Below are positions 50,157 through 60,302 of a stretch of DNA of 64,000 nt, piece after piece. This DNA comes from Leucaena leucocephala. Its lineage: Eukaryota > Streptophyta > Magnoliopsida > Fabales > Fabaceae. Where the stretch lies: the NCBI GenBank assembly GCA_037074615.1, contig CM073558.1:13330001-13394000 (forward strand). The letters are read 5' to 3'. How positions within the stretch are numbered: position 1 is the stretch's first letter; the number at the start of each line of letters is the position of its first letter. The notes beneath the pieces were generated by a model, which saw only the letters and a program-made list of their open reading frames with translations, made no database searches and was not told the origin of the DNA. The position numbers and the translations under genes were made by a program.

Positions 50157-51585
50157 TGTTGGAAATCGTGCCCTAGGGGCCAATCATTGTCTTATGAACA
50201 TTATTGATTTATGAATTTATTAATTGAGTTATCATATTATTTGCATGTTTACTATGATGACCATCCTTGGATAATTCATGATATTATCCTAAATGTCCCT
50301 GGTCGATCATCTATGCGGGAGCACAGATGAAATAAGACCAGTATGACTTTGAAGATGTATAGAGATATAAATCAAAGTCATAAGCACATGTAAGAGTACA
50401 AGGTGCTGGACCGACCTGCTATGAGAGAACTGCATGGGTAACGTCATAAGCTTCTCTCATATACAAACCATGTCAATACGCCCTTTGACCTGAGATCATC
50501 ATGGATTCCTACATGACAAAACGCTCAGCTTTGACCTAGTCAAAAGTCACTTTTGACCGAGTGATCATAAAGACTATGTTCGGCCTTAGTGGTTTTTCAT
50601 ACGGAGGAATGTGAATGGTCAAGATGGAATTTATCCCTCACATTCGTAGAGAGATATTACTGGGCCCCTCAATGAGTGAGTCTGAGAAATGTATGGCCAT
50701 ACTGTAATGGAAAGGTAGTTCCATTTCTATAGTCAGACTACTCAGGGATCGAGAAAGTAACGGTCAGGAATAGGAGGATGACATTATCCATGCCTCATCC
50801 ATGACCAAAATATCGCGTGACAGAAGGGACATGATATGGTTGTATAAAAGGTTACATCGTTTATCGATCCTCATATGATTTGGGTAGTCGTTATGTCTTG
50901 CTAGAGACCGCTTGCGACTTGTGGGCTAGTATAGCAAATGGCCCACTGCCAACTTCATATGGGCCTACAGGGTCGCACACAAAATAGCCCAACACGAGCT
51001 ATGATGTCCAGATTCATTGAATATAAGACATGTCCAGATTAAATGAATGATCCAAGATAGATGTATATATATTTATTTATATTTATATTCGTATATATAT
51101 ATAAATTCGTATATATACATTATATGTATATATGAGATTTAATTTATAAGGATAAATTAAATCTCTATCACGTTTGAAATTCGAAATTCAAATTGATAGG
51201 ATATCTCATATAAGAGATATTTATAAGATTTAATTTATAAGGATAAATTAAATCTCTATCATGTTTGAAATTCGAAATTCAAATTGATAGGATATCTCAT
51301 ATAAGAGATATTTATAAGATTTAATTTATAAGGATAAATTAAATCTCTATCATGTTTGAAATTCAAAATTCAAATTGATAGGATATCTCATATAAGAGAT
51401 ATTTATAAGATTTAATTTATAAGGATAAATTAAATCTCTATCACGTTTGAAATTCGAAATTCAAATTGATAGGATATCTCAAATTTGATTTATGAGAATA
51501 AATCAAATATAGTTCAGTCTCATCTTTATTTAAAATTAAATAAATGGGTAATTAAATCTGTGGGACGGATTTGATATTATTTATT
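50157..51585 (+). mobile_element. Angela-like copia 5' LTR, first part
   Basis: Starts TGTTGGAAATCGTGCCC and matches the 3' LTR at 62,048. At 51,585 it is interrupted by a gypsy derivative and continues at 56,324. It includes the 90-bp tandem array at about 51,130-51,480. Without the insertion the LTR would be about 1,962 bp. Confidence 0.95.
51130..51480. repeat. 90-bp tandem repeat in copia 5' LTR
   Basis: Four units with the landmark aaattcaaattgataggatatctc, the reverse complement of the array at 33,985-34,350. Units differ by a few substitutions such as cacgtttg/catgtttg. Confidence 0.9.
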
Positions 51586-52499
51586 TGATATAAGGTACGA
51601 ATACGGATCAGCTAGAAATAAGTTAGAAAACTAGACGAACGATCAAAGGTAGGACCTTAAGAGAACCTGTCTCTTACAACCCTAGCCATAGAGACACCAC
51701 AAGGATGATCAGTCCTTGATACAGTCGAGTATTCGCACGAGAATATGATGCGGCAAGCAAAGCTCACTCGAGAAACAAAAATTCTCTAAAAATTCATTCA
51801 TGTCTTTTCTCCCAAAAACGTAGCCTTACATAGGCAGCAAAGAACAATCTAGAAAAAAAAACCCTACGTCATAAATGCCATAAATATGCCTTAATGATGA
51901 TTGGCTATGTTCGTTGGCACCAATTAAGGCTAAAGGAAATAGGAAAATTACCTTTTCTTGGAGACAAAGGCTGCTACCTAAAAATAGGAAACTAACCTAA
52001 AATATTCTTATGCAATCTTTGACCAAAAGGCCTTATTTAATGCAAATATAAATGGAAACTTAAAAAAACGAAATTAAACCATAACTAATACATAAAGACG
52101 CCTTCTTGATGCTTCTTGAGTATTCTTGGACGTCACTTATGCTCCTCCTCCAAGGCACATGCTTGTCACATGGTATTTTGAGTGAATTCTTCAATCTGGA
52201 CTGCACATGGGCCTTGTGCATTATCTTGTTTGGCTTCTAGCAATGTAATCACCATGTTTGGACCCTTGATAGGCTGATTGAGGGATGCTTCTTCCAAATA
52301 GATAGGTTCTAACTCTTTAAGATCTTTTATCAAATAATTCAATGCCTCTTTCATAGATTTGCTCCTTGCTCTCGTCATTGGGCCTGCAATGCCTTGTAAT
52401 GGGTCTTTTAGATTGTTGGACTTCCATCTTTTTGCTTGGGCTCTAAGCTCTGTGTTCTGGTCTTCCTTTGTTGCTTGATCCTTCCATGGTCCTCTATCA
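51586..52499 (-). mobile_element. 3' LTR of the nested gypsy element
   Basis: 914 bp, same length as the partner at 55,410-56,323. It holds the last 110 codons of the ORF (stop at 52,166-52,168). The remaining 580 bp downstream of the stop would hold polyadenylation signals. Confidence 0.95.
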
Positions 52500-54610
52500 T
52501 TCCCTCCCAGCTCAAAAGGATTTGTCCTCAAATCTACAACATCAAAGAGAGATAAATCAGACACATTAAATGTAGCACTTACATTACCATAGGAGCTAGG
52601 CAAATCTATTTTATAAGCATTATCATTGATTCGCTCCAGGACTTGGAAAGGGCCATCTCCTCTTGGCTGCAACTTAGACTTTCGTTGTTCTGGAAACCTC
52701 TCCTTTCGTAAATGTACCCAAACCCAGTCTCCAGGCTCAAAGACAACTTTCCTACGCCCTTTGTTAGCTTGCTTTATATATTGCTCATTCTTTCTCTCGA
52801 TGTTGGCCCTCACCTTTGCATGTAATTCCTGCAACAAAGCCACAACACTAGAAGGCAAGGAGGGGTGAAGTTGGTTAGTAGAAAAATAAGCATCCTTGCA
52901 CACAAGCACCAAGACTCGCTCACTCAATAATGCTCTCTTAACCTCACTTTTTCCAGCAAATAGACTCTCTTTCTTTTGTTCATTTTTCTCATATTCATCC
53001 CTTTTCTTTTCTTTTTTCTGTACTCTCTCTTTTTCACTCCACCCACTTTTTTTTTTGCATTCTTTCTCAATCCTTACTTGGTCATCATAAGCTTCCTTAG
53101 GCCTAAGAGGCTTTAATACGATGATTTTTCCATTGAAAGGTACATAATAGCAATTTTTGTGACCATCATGGTGAGCTCTGCTATCAAACTGCCATGGTCT
53201 TCCAAGCAAAAGATGTCCAGCAAGCATTAGGACTACATTACATAAAACTTCAGCATGGTAGTTGCCAATGGAAAAAGAAACCAAAACTTGCTTAGTGACC
53301 TTAGCTTTAGCACTATCATTCAAACATTGCAATTTATAAGGCTTAGGATGCTTCATAGTAGGTAAATCCAACTTTTCAACAAGTAAGGTACTAGCAACAT
53401 TGGTCACACTACCACTATCAATAACCATGCTACATACCTTATGCTTGATGAAGCACCTAGTGTGGAAGATGAGCTCTCGTTGCTCTGGTTCGTCATCTTC
53501 CTTTGGTTGCATGTTTAGGGCTCTTCTAGCCACTAATGCTTCTCCCTTAACAGGTTCAGCTTCATCAATCTCCAATTCAGAATCAGTCACCAAAGAAGGC
53601 ATGTCATCAGCACTTTCATCACTAGAATGCACACTGGCATACTCACCATTATCTTTGAGGATCATAGCCCTCTTATTGGGACATTGGGAAGCAATATGCC
53701 CTTTTCCATGACATCTAAAACATTGAAGGGAAGAGGTGCGATCAGTAGAAGAAGTTCTCCACTCAATCTTGGGCTTGGATTCCTCCTTGGCTTTTGGTGG
53801 GAATTTTGCAACATCTTTAGCCTTAGAATCCTTCCACTTCGATGCTGATCTAGAGTCCCTCCAACCATGAGATGAGGATTTGGAGTGTTTTTCTTTATAC
53901 CGCTTCTCAACTTTGATGGCTTTATGCACTAGCTCTTCTTTATCAATGAAAGTGTACATCTCAACTTTGTCTCTAATTTCAGGCCGTAACCCATCAATGA
54001 TTCTGGTCATGCTTACTTCTTCTCCTTCTTGTACTCCAGCTCGCATTCGAAGAAGGTCAAGTTCATGCACATATTTAGTGACAGTCATAAAGCCTTGCCC
54101 AAACAGTCGTAACTTTCTATTTAGCTCTCGGTAGTAGTAACTAGGGACATACTTGTTGCGCATGAGTTTCTTTAGCTTTGACCATGTATGAGGTGGTCCC
54201 TTGCCCTTTAGACGCCTTTTAAGCTGTAAATCTTCCCACCAAACAATAGCATAGTCAGAAAATTGATATGAGGCAATTTTTACCTTCTTTTCTTCTGGCC
54301 AGTCATTCATTCTGAAGATTTGCTCAAACTTCATCTCCCAGTCAAGGTATGCATCTGGATTTATATTACCCTTAAAGGTAGGGTACTTGACCTTTGGGTC
54401 ATAGGTGTCAAAATCACATTTTTCAGGTCTGCTCCTAGTCTTTGAGGATGAAGAACCAGATCTAATCACCTCCTCGTCACTACTACTTGTTTTGGATGCT
54501 TTTAGCTCTGCTAGCTCCAACTTGAGTTTGAGAAATTCATCTCTCATGGCTCTCATGAACAGCTTAGGATCTGTGTTGAATTCTTCCATAGGGGCTTCTC
54601 TGTCCCTCAT
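52166..54610 (-). CDS. Gag-protease-integrase C-terminal fusion protein (814 aa)
   Basis: Intact ORF encoding the structural and processing proteins of a gypsy-type retrotransposon particle. Residues about 66-240 form the gag capsid domain (FEQIFR, WWEDLQ, WSKLKKLMRNKYVP). A basic linker follows, then a CCHC zinc knuckle (C297, C300, H305, C310) for RNA binding. Residues about 378-500 are a retropepsin with catalytic VIDSGS (D398) and LLLGRPW (468-473). A lysine/glutamate-rich linker ends at ALLQE, and residues from about 596 are suddenly the integrase C-terminal region (LHAKVRANIE...FEPGDWVWVHLRKERFP, then LPSSYGNVSATFNVSDLSLFD). About 800-900 residues covering reverse transcriptase, RNase H and the integrase core are missing, with the frame kept. 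Residue 704 is encoded across the PPT/LTR junction, and the last 110 residues (including GPMTRARSKS) are read from the 3' LTR. The start at 54,610 is the first ATG of the frame after a clear leader. No stop or frameshift is present. Confidence 0.93.
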   Translation of the reverse strand: MRDREAPMEEFNTDPKLFMRAMRDEFLKLKLELAELKASKTSSSDEEVIRSGSSSSKTRSRPEKCDFDTYDPKVKYPTFKGNINPDAYLDWEMKFEQIFRMNDWPEEKKVKIASYQFSDYAIVWWEDLQLKRRLKGKGPPHTWSKLKKLMRNKYVPSYYYRELNRKLRLFGQGFMTVTKYVHELDLLRMRAGVQEGEEVSMTRIIDGLRPEIRDKVEMYTFIDKEELVHKAIKVEKRYKEKHSKSSSHGWRDSRSASKWKDSKAKDVAKFPPKAKEESKPKIEWRTSSTDRTSSLQCFRCHGKGHIASQCPNKRAMILKDNGEYASVHSSDESADDMPSLVTDSELEIDEAEPVKGEALVARRALNMQPKEDDEPEQRELIFHTRCFIKHKVCSMVIDSGSVTNVASTLLVEKLDLPTMKHPKPYKLQCLNDSAKAKVTKQVLVSFSIGNYHAEVLCNVVLMLAGHLLLGRPWQFDSRAHHDGHKNCYYVPFNGKIIVLKPLRPKEAYDDQVRIEKECKKKSGWSEKERVQKKEKKRDEYEKNEQKKESLFAGKSEVKRALLSERVLVLVCKDAYFSTNQLHPSLPSSVVALLQELHAKVRANIERKNEQYIKQANKGRRKVVFEPGDWVWVHLRKERFPEQRKSKLQPRGDGPFQVLERINDNAYKIDLPSSYGNVSATFNVSDLSLFDVVDLRTNPFELGGNDRGPWKDQATKEDQNTELRAQAKRWKSNNLKDPLQGIAGPMTRARSKSMKEALNYLIKDLKELEPIYLEEASLNQPIKGPNMVITLLEAKQDNAQGPCAVQIEEFTQNTM
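52500..52513 (-). other. Polypurine tract of the nested gypsy element
   Basis: GAGCTGGGAGGGAA on the minus strand, directly before the 3' LTR. It is read as codons of the ORF (encoding ELGGN), so the same bases prime plus-strand synthesis and encode protein. Confidence 0.85.
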
Positions 54611-55395
54611 CTTGAAACTGAGACGTTAGTGTGATCAAAGAGAAATGAAATAGTGAGAAAGGACCTTACCACTCTACTCACGTGTTTCACTCAAGAAATC
54701 ATAGTGTCACTCGTGTTTAACTTAAATCCGACTTTTAAATTGATGTAATAACACTCTCGCCTTTTACCACTCAAACTTGCCTCCTATAATATTCTTGATT
54801 GAAACTCAACAAAAATCAAGAGACAATGTTAATAAATGGTAATCTCCACAACCAGAATTGCAAGAACCAGAAAAATATAAGAGATAAGAAAGGAGAATAT
54901 GAAAAGGTGCTACCTCAAAAATAATTTAGGAAATTGAGCAACTTGCAAGAAAAGCAAATCAAGTTAGGAAGGTAAGATATGGAAGGAAGGAAGCAAATAA
55001 GACACTTGAAGGAAAAAGGAAAGAAATTCAAATTAAGCAATACGCAAAAAAAATTAGGAAATATGCAAGAGCGGAAATAAGAACTGTTAGGAAACTAGTT
55101 GTGACTTGCAATGGAAGCTCTTCTCAATTTTTTTTTAGGAAACTCATCTTAACATTGCAATTCTCAAATCTACAGCTCCTCTCTCTGTTTTTTTTTCTTT
55201 TTTTTTCAGATTTTTTTTTCTTTTTTTTTCGGATTCTTTTTTTTCTTTTTTTTGGCTCAAAGGAACGTAGAAAGTCACAAAAAAAAAACAAATAAGAGAA
55301 GAACCAAATTGATGAAAGCAAGGGACAAAGAACAAATGATAGAATTAACAGAAATAATATATAAAAGGATAGAACTTGGTTTCTAGCAAACCTTA
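54611..55395 (-). other. 5' leader of the nested gypsy element
   Basis: About 785 bp between PBS and ORF start. No gene is seen. The segment 55,180-55,290 is a homopurine/homopyrimidine run (plus strand t-runs separated by c or g), which yields spurious lysine- or phenylalanine-rich frames on both strands. Confidence 0.7.
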
Positions 55396-55407
55396 GCTTT
55401 GATACCA
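55396..55407 (-). other. Primer-binding site of the nested gypsy element
   Basis: TGGTATCAAAGC on the minus strand, two bases inside the 5' LTR. It matches the initiator tRNA-Met PBS with one G-to-A change. Confidence 0.88.
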
Positions 55408-55409
55408 AA

Positions 55410-56323
55410 TGATATAAGGTACGAATACGGATCAGCTAGAAATAAGTTAGAAAACTAGACGAACGATCAAAGGTAGGACCTTAAGAGAACCTGTCTCTTA
55501 CAACCCTAGCCATAGAGACACCACAAGGATGATCAGTCCTTGATACAGTCGAGTATTCGCACGAGAATATGAGGCTGCAAGCAAAGCTCACCCGAGAAAC
55601 AAAAATTCTCTAAAAATTCATTCATGTCTTTTCTCCCAAAAACGTAGCCTTACATAGGCAGCAAAAGAACAATCTAGAAAAAAAACCCTACGTCATAAAT
55701 GCCATAAATATGCCTTAATGATGATTGGCTATGTTCGTTGGCACCAATTAAGGCTAAAGGAAATAGGAAAATTACCTTTTCTTGGAGACAAAGGCTGCTA
55801 CCTAAAAATAGGAAACTAACCTAAAATATTCTTATGCAATCTTTGACCAAAAGGCCTTATTTAATGCAAATATAAATGGAAACTTAAAAAAACGAAATTA
55901 AACCATAACTAATACATAAAGACGCCTTCTTGATGCTTCTTGAGTATTCTTGGACGTCACTTATGCTCCTCCTCCAAGGCACATGCTTGTCACATGGTAT
56001 TTTGAGTGAATTCTTCAATCTGGACTGCACATGGGCCTTGTGCATCATCTTGTTTGGCTTCTAGCAATGTAATCACCATGTTTGGACCCTTGATAGGCTG
56101 ATTGAGGGATGCTTCTTCCAAATAGATAGGTTCTAACTCTTTAAGATCTTTTATCAAATAATTCAATGCCTCTTTCATAGATTTGGTCCTTGCTCTCGTC
56201 ATTGGGCCTGCAATGCCTTGTAATGGGTCTTTTAGAGTGTTGGACTTCCATCTTTTTGCTTGGGCTCTAAGCTCTGTGTTTTGGTCTTCCCTTGATGCTT
56301 GATCCTTCCATGGTCCTCTATCA
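55410..56323 (-). mobile_element. 5' LTR of the nested gypsy element
   Basis: 914 bp, beginning TGATAGAGGACC at 56,323 on the minus strand. It carries a second copy of the LTR-borne end of the ORF (a 70-codon open stretch at 55,990-56,202). This copy is not joined to gag and is not a separate gene. Confidence 0.95.
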
Positions 56324-56861
56324 TTATTTAATTAGTTTCTTATAAAATTATACAATATATGATATTGTATTAATTTTGGAATTAATATAAGATTAACTCC
56401 ATAATCCAATTCGGTTGACAGAGAAAAACGCATAGCATCCTATATATCTGATTTTAGGAGCTGCGTTTTGCACAGAGAAACATATAGAACATAGAAAGGC
56501 CGAAGGGGACTTTGCAAAAGGTTTACAGATAAGAAACTGCCAAAATAGAGACGGAGAGGACGAACTCTTGAGAAAGCCCTGGAGGGACAAGAGACGTTAG
56601 CACATCGTTCGTGGTTGGAACGCTGTTCGTGTGAATACCAGTAGAGGAAGCCGACCTGAGTCGTCGACTTCTTGTGATCAGAAAGGGAGCACGAGCCGCA
56701 GAGAGAAGCTGTGAACGTCATGACCGAAAGCTGTGGAAGTCGCTGAGGCACACTAAGGGTAATACTTCTTCCCACTTGACTTAAACACATACGGTAGATC
56801 CTGGCAAGGAATGGAAAAATTTTTAAATTAATTTCCGCTGCGTGTCTTCCAATTCCTTACA
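56324..56861 (+). mobile_element. Angela-like copia 5' LTR, second part
   Basis: Continues the LTR after the duplicated TTATT (56,324-56,328) and ends CAATTCCTTACA at 56,861. It matches 63,479-64,000. Confidence 0.95.
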
Positions 56862-56862
56862 G

Positions 56863-56875
56863 TGGTATCAGAGCC
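56863..56875 (+). other. Primer-binding site of the Angela-like copia
   Basis: TGGTATCAGAGCC, complementary to initiator tRNA-Met, one base after the 5' LTR. Confidence 0.95.
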
Positions 56876-58050
56876 ATGCCGTTTTGTGTTTAAGTTAGGC
56901 TTGATTGTTGATTCATATGATATGTGTTAGTCGTAGCCGATCATATAATATGCGTTTCATGTGTGACATATAAGGAATCCGTTTTATGTATGACATATAA
57001 GGAATCTAAAAGGGAACTGAAATCGGTGGTGATATGTTTTGATTTGATCAATTAACATAGAAGGGGTCCAAGAAAACCGAATGCAGATTCGTGATTATTT
57101 ACATAGCAAAATTTTTTTTTCTAGGGGCGCTGCCCCAAACCCCGCCCGCTAACCGGCTAGCGGGACCGCCGTGGCTACCTGTTCGTAGCGTAATATAACC
57201 ATAGAATATGCTATTTTGTGAATGTTTTAAGATTTGAAACATCAATTGCCCTGCAATTAAATCTGAATGTTGATTCTTGAATGCTTGGGTATGGTGAACA
57301 ATATGGCTCTAGATTTCAAGTGTTGTAATTTTTAAATACGGCCTGCGTGTCGTGCCTTCCTATATATACTCTCAATGTACCTTCTCTTCTCATCTCACTC
57401 CCCTCGAATGTTAAAAGAGGTTTCTATATGTAATTTCTCTCTTCTTACTAGAGAGCTCCTCTCATTGGCTTGAGGGAACTTAGGATAGGTGAGCCATATT
57501 GTATCACGTTTAAATTATGCATCTTATGATTATATCAGCACATACATATTAATTGTATGAGATACAAACTGAGAGGCATGCATTCTCATAAACTAAACAG
57601 TTAAATTAAGCCCTCTAAATGAAATCTTAAGTCATAATGCCATCAATTTATGAACACTTGTCAAAACCTCGATCGCTCAATTGTGGACTCCGCCAAAGTG
57701 GGTGCTTTTGAGTCATCTTGGGGAGATAAGCAAAGAGTAATGGTGCTACTCTCATATGTTCATTATTGTTTGACTTAATTGAGATTAACAAAACGGTTTT
57801 GGATCTCAAGGCATTAGATGGGATTAGAACATGCCAGATCATATGATGATAGGATCCCATGAACATCTAAGAGTTACATTTGATGTAATTGGTAAAGGTG
57901 TTACCTACCTAAATAACTTAATTTAAGCGTCCTGCCAAAGCGGACTTAAGTTTGAGCCAAATATGGATCTTAGCCCACTAACTATTGCATTGAGGGTTGT
58001 TTATTTAGTGGGAGATTACTAATTATATTGCATATTTTAATTGTAGAATC
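56876..58050 (+). other. 5' leader of the Angela-like copia
   Basis: About 1.2 kb of untranslated leader before the gag start. It contains a GC-rich island at about 57,121-57,180 with two self-complementary segments: GGGGCGCTGCCCC (57,124-57,136) and CCCGCTAACCGGCTAGCGGG. The rest is AT-rich with no gene. A 72-codon frame on the opposite strand (57,648-57,866) has no recognisable motif. Confidence 0.75.
57124..57168. repeat. Paired GC-rich hairpins in copia leader
   Basis: GGGGC/GCCCC with a 3-base loop, followed by CCCGCTA/TAGCGGG with a 6-base loop. They stand out against AT-rich surroundings just downstream of the PBS, where retroelement dimerisation or packaging signals often lie. Function is inferred only from position and structure. 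Confidence 0.6.
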
Positions 58051-58086
58051 ATGACGACTAGTAATACTGCTACATTATCGCTGTGA

Positions 58087-58932
58087 TCTATCCTTGAGAA
58101 GGACAAACTCAATGGGACAAACTTTCTTGACTGGTTTAGGAACTTGAGAATTGTTCTCAAGCAGGAAAGAAAGGCGCATGTCCTAGATCAACCCATTCCT
58201 GAGGAGCCAGCCGCCAATGCTCCTAGAGCTCAGAGAGATGCTTACACGAAGCATAAGGAAGACTCTGTCGATGTGGGATGCTTGATGCTAGCCACCATGG
58301 TTCCAGAGCTCCAAAGAGATCTGGAACACATAGAAGCTTATGAGATGATTGTGCATCTCAAGGAAATGTTCCAGCAACAGGCAAGGCAAGAGAGGTATGA
58401 GACCACTAAGGCCTTACATTCCTGCAAGATGGTTGAAGGTGCATCAGTCAGTACTCATGTCTTAAAGATGAAGGGGTACATTGATCACCTTGAGAGGCTT
58501 GGATTTCCTATGAGCCAGGAGTTAGCTACGGATTTGATCTTGAACTCACTCCCAGAAAGTTATGACCAGTTTGTCATGAACTACAACATGAACAACATGG
58601 AGAAATCTATTTCTGAACTGCATGGGATGCTTAAAACTGCTGAGCTGAGTCTTAAGAAGAAACCCAGTAGTGTTTTGATGGTTCAGAAAGGAAAGGGTAC
58701 TAAAAGGAAAGGCAAAGGCAAGGGGAAGGGTCATGGCTCATCAGGTAAGACCAAAGAGTCAGGCAAGCCCGAAACTAAGCCTACACCAAAGAAGGCAAAG
58801 CCTCCAAAGGAAGGAGTCTGCTTCTTCTGTAATGAACCCGGTCATTGGAAGAGGAATTGCAAACTCTACCTCGAAGATCTGAAAAGAACAAGAAGGATAG
58901 CGGGGCTATCACTTCAGGTATTTATGTTATAG
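58087..58932 (+). pseudogene. Copia gag portion
   Basis: This is the open stretch after the early stop at 58,084. It holds the copia gag capsid region (YETTKALHSCKM, LERLGFPMSQELATDLILNS, LPESYDQFVMNY), then a lysine/glycine-rich basic tail and a CCHC zinc knuckle CFFCNEPGHWKRNC at 58,819-58,860. Shortly after the knuckle the frame shifts; the last dozen or so codons are out of frame with protease. Gag would form the particle and bind the element RNA. Confidence 0.9.
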
Positions 58933-59123
58933 ACATTCATCTTTCTACTTCCACCTCATGGGTATTAGATACTGCGTGTGGTTCTCACATTTGTACAAAT
59001 GTGCAAGGACTAAAGGACAGTAGGAAGCTGAAAAAGGGCGAGGTTGACCTATGAGTTGGAAACAGAGCAAGGGTTGCTGCGTTAGCTGTAGGCACTTATG
59101 AATTAGTTCTGCCCACTTGGCTT
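58886..59123 (+). pseudogene. Copia protease portion
   Basis: The aspartic protease starts near SWVLDTACGSHICTN (58,957-59,001). Where the family has D-(T/S)-G, this copy reads D-T-A, so the active-site glycine is lost. A stop at 59,052-59,054 follows KKGEVDL. Confidence 0.8.
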
Positions 59124-60221
59124 TTGTTAGTTTTGAACAATTGCTATTATGTTCCTGCTTTAAGTAGTAACATTGTTTCACTTTCTTATTTGGATAAGGA
59201 AGGTTTCACTTCCATTGCTGGGAATAGCAGATGTTCTATTTATCATAATGATGTTTTCTATGCTCATGGTGATTTGCATGTTGATCATTACATATTCAAT
59301 TTGGAACAACCCAATCCTGGAAATATCTATAACATAACCGCCAAAAGGGTCAAACCAAATGATTTGAATCCCACATACCTCTGGCACTGTCGTCTGGGCC
59401 ACATAAATGAGAAACGCATTTCCAAACTCCATCAAGATGGATTTCTAAACTCATTTGATTTTGAATCATATGACACTTGTGAGTCTTGCTTGTTAGGAAA
59501 GATGACAAAGTCACCTTTCACTGGGCACAATGAGAGGGCCACTGATTTATTGGGCCTCATACATACAGATGTGTGTGGACCGATGAACACAAATGCCAGA
59601 GGAGGTTATTCGTACTTTATAACATTTATAGATGATTTTAGCAGATATGGGTACATCTATCTGATGAAACATAAATCTGAATCTTTTGAAAAGTTTAAAA
59701 TATTTCAAAATGAAGTACAAAACCAGCTTGACAAAACAATTAAAGCCCTTCGATCTGATCGGGGTGGTGAATATTTGAGCTAAGAGGTCATAGATCATCT
59801 TAAGAGTTGTGGGATAGTCTCACAATTGACTCCTCCAGGGACACCACAATGGAATGACGTTTCTGAACGGAGGAATTGAACACTATTAGATATGGTTCGA
59901 TCCATGATGAGTCAAACAGATCTTCTGCCCTCCTTTTTGGGCCATGCCCTAGAGACAGCTGGGTTCACACTCAATCGTGTTCCATCAAAGGCAATTGAAA
60001 AGACTCCGTATGAGATATGGACTGGGAGGACGCCTAGTTTGTCTTTCCTCAAGATTTGGGGATGTGAGGTCTATGTTAAGCAACAAACCTCAGACAAATT
60101 AGCGCCCAAATCCTCAAAGTGCCTTTTTGTGGGATATCCTAAGGAAACCAAGGGATATTACGTCTACAACCCTGCTGATAACAAAGTGTTTGTTGCCAGA
60201 AATGGTATCTTTCTCGAATGA
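59124..60221 (+). pseudogene. Copia integrase portion
   Basis: The region starts with the end of protease and the pre-integrase zinc-binding part (LWHCRLGHINEKRI and CESCLLGK, giving HHCC). The catalytic core has D at 59,568-59,570 (HTDVCGP), FIDDFSR at about 59,625-59,645 and SDRGGEY before a stop at 59,781. The following segment, with a further stop at 59,877, carries LNRVPSKAIEKTPYEIWTGR and LKIWGCEVYV, the usual copia integrase tail, ending at the stop at 60,219. The enzyme would have inserted the DNA copy into the genome. Confidence 0.88.
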
Positions 60222-60302
60222 GAATTTATCTCTAAAAGAATTAGTGGGAGTAAGGTACACCTCGAAGAAGTTCGAGAGCCACAAGACACCATAGAACTGC
60301 AG

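Larger units (their letters stand above)
51586..56323 (-). mobile_element. Non-autonomous gypsy element with intact gag-PR-IN(C) gene
   Basis: A complete 4,738-bp minus-strand element inside the copia 5' LTR. It has two 914-bp LTRs (51,586-52,499 and 55,410-56,323) beginning TGATAGAGGACC and ending CCTTATATCA on the minus strand, a PBS, a PPT, and a perfect 5-bp target duplication TTATT (51,581-51,585 and 56,324-56,328). By eye the LTRs differ at only about a dozen positions, so insertion is recent. The single ORF lacks reverse transcriptase, RNase H and integrase catalytic core, so movement would need enzymes from an autonomous relative. It resembles the TR-GAG class of plant elements but also keeps protease and the integrase C-terminal domain. 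Assignment to a chromovirus lineage (CRM- or Reina-like) is inferred from the protease and C-terminal motifs. Confidence 0.93.

Noticed and set aside
52626..54629. Several plus-strand frames of 64-103 codons
   Set aside because: Antisense shadows of the intact 814-codon gene.
55124..55408. Lysine-rich 94-codon minus frame and phenylalanine-rich plus frame
   Set aside because: Both are products of the long t/c run in the leader of the nested gypsy element.
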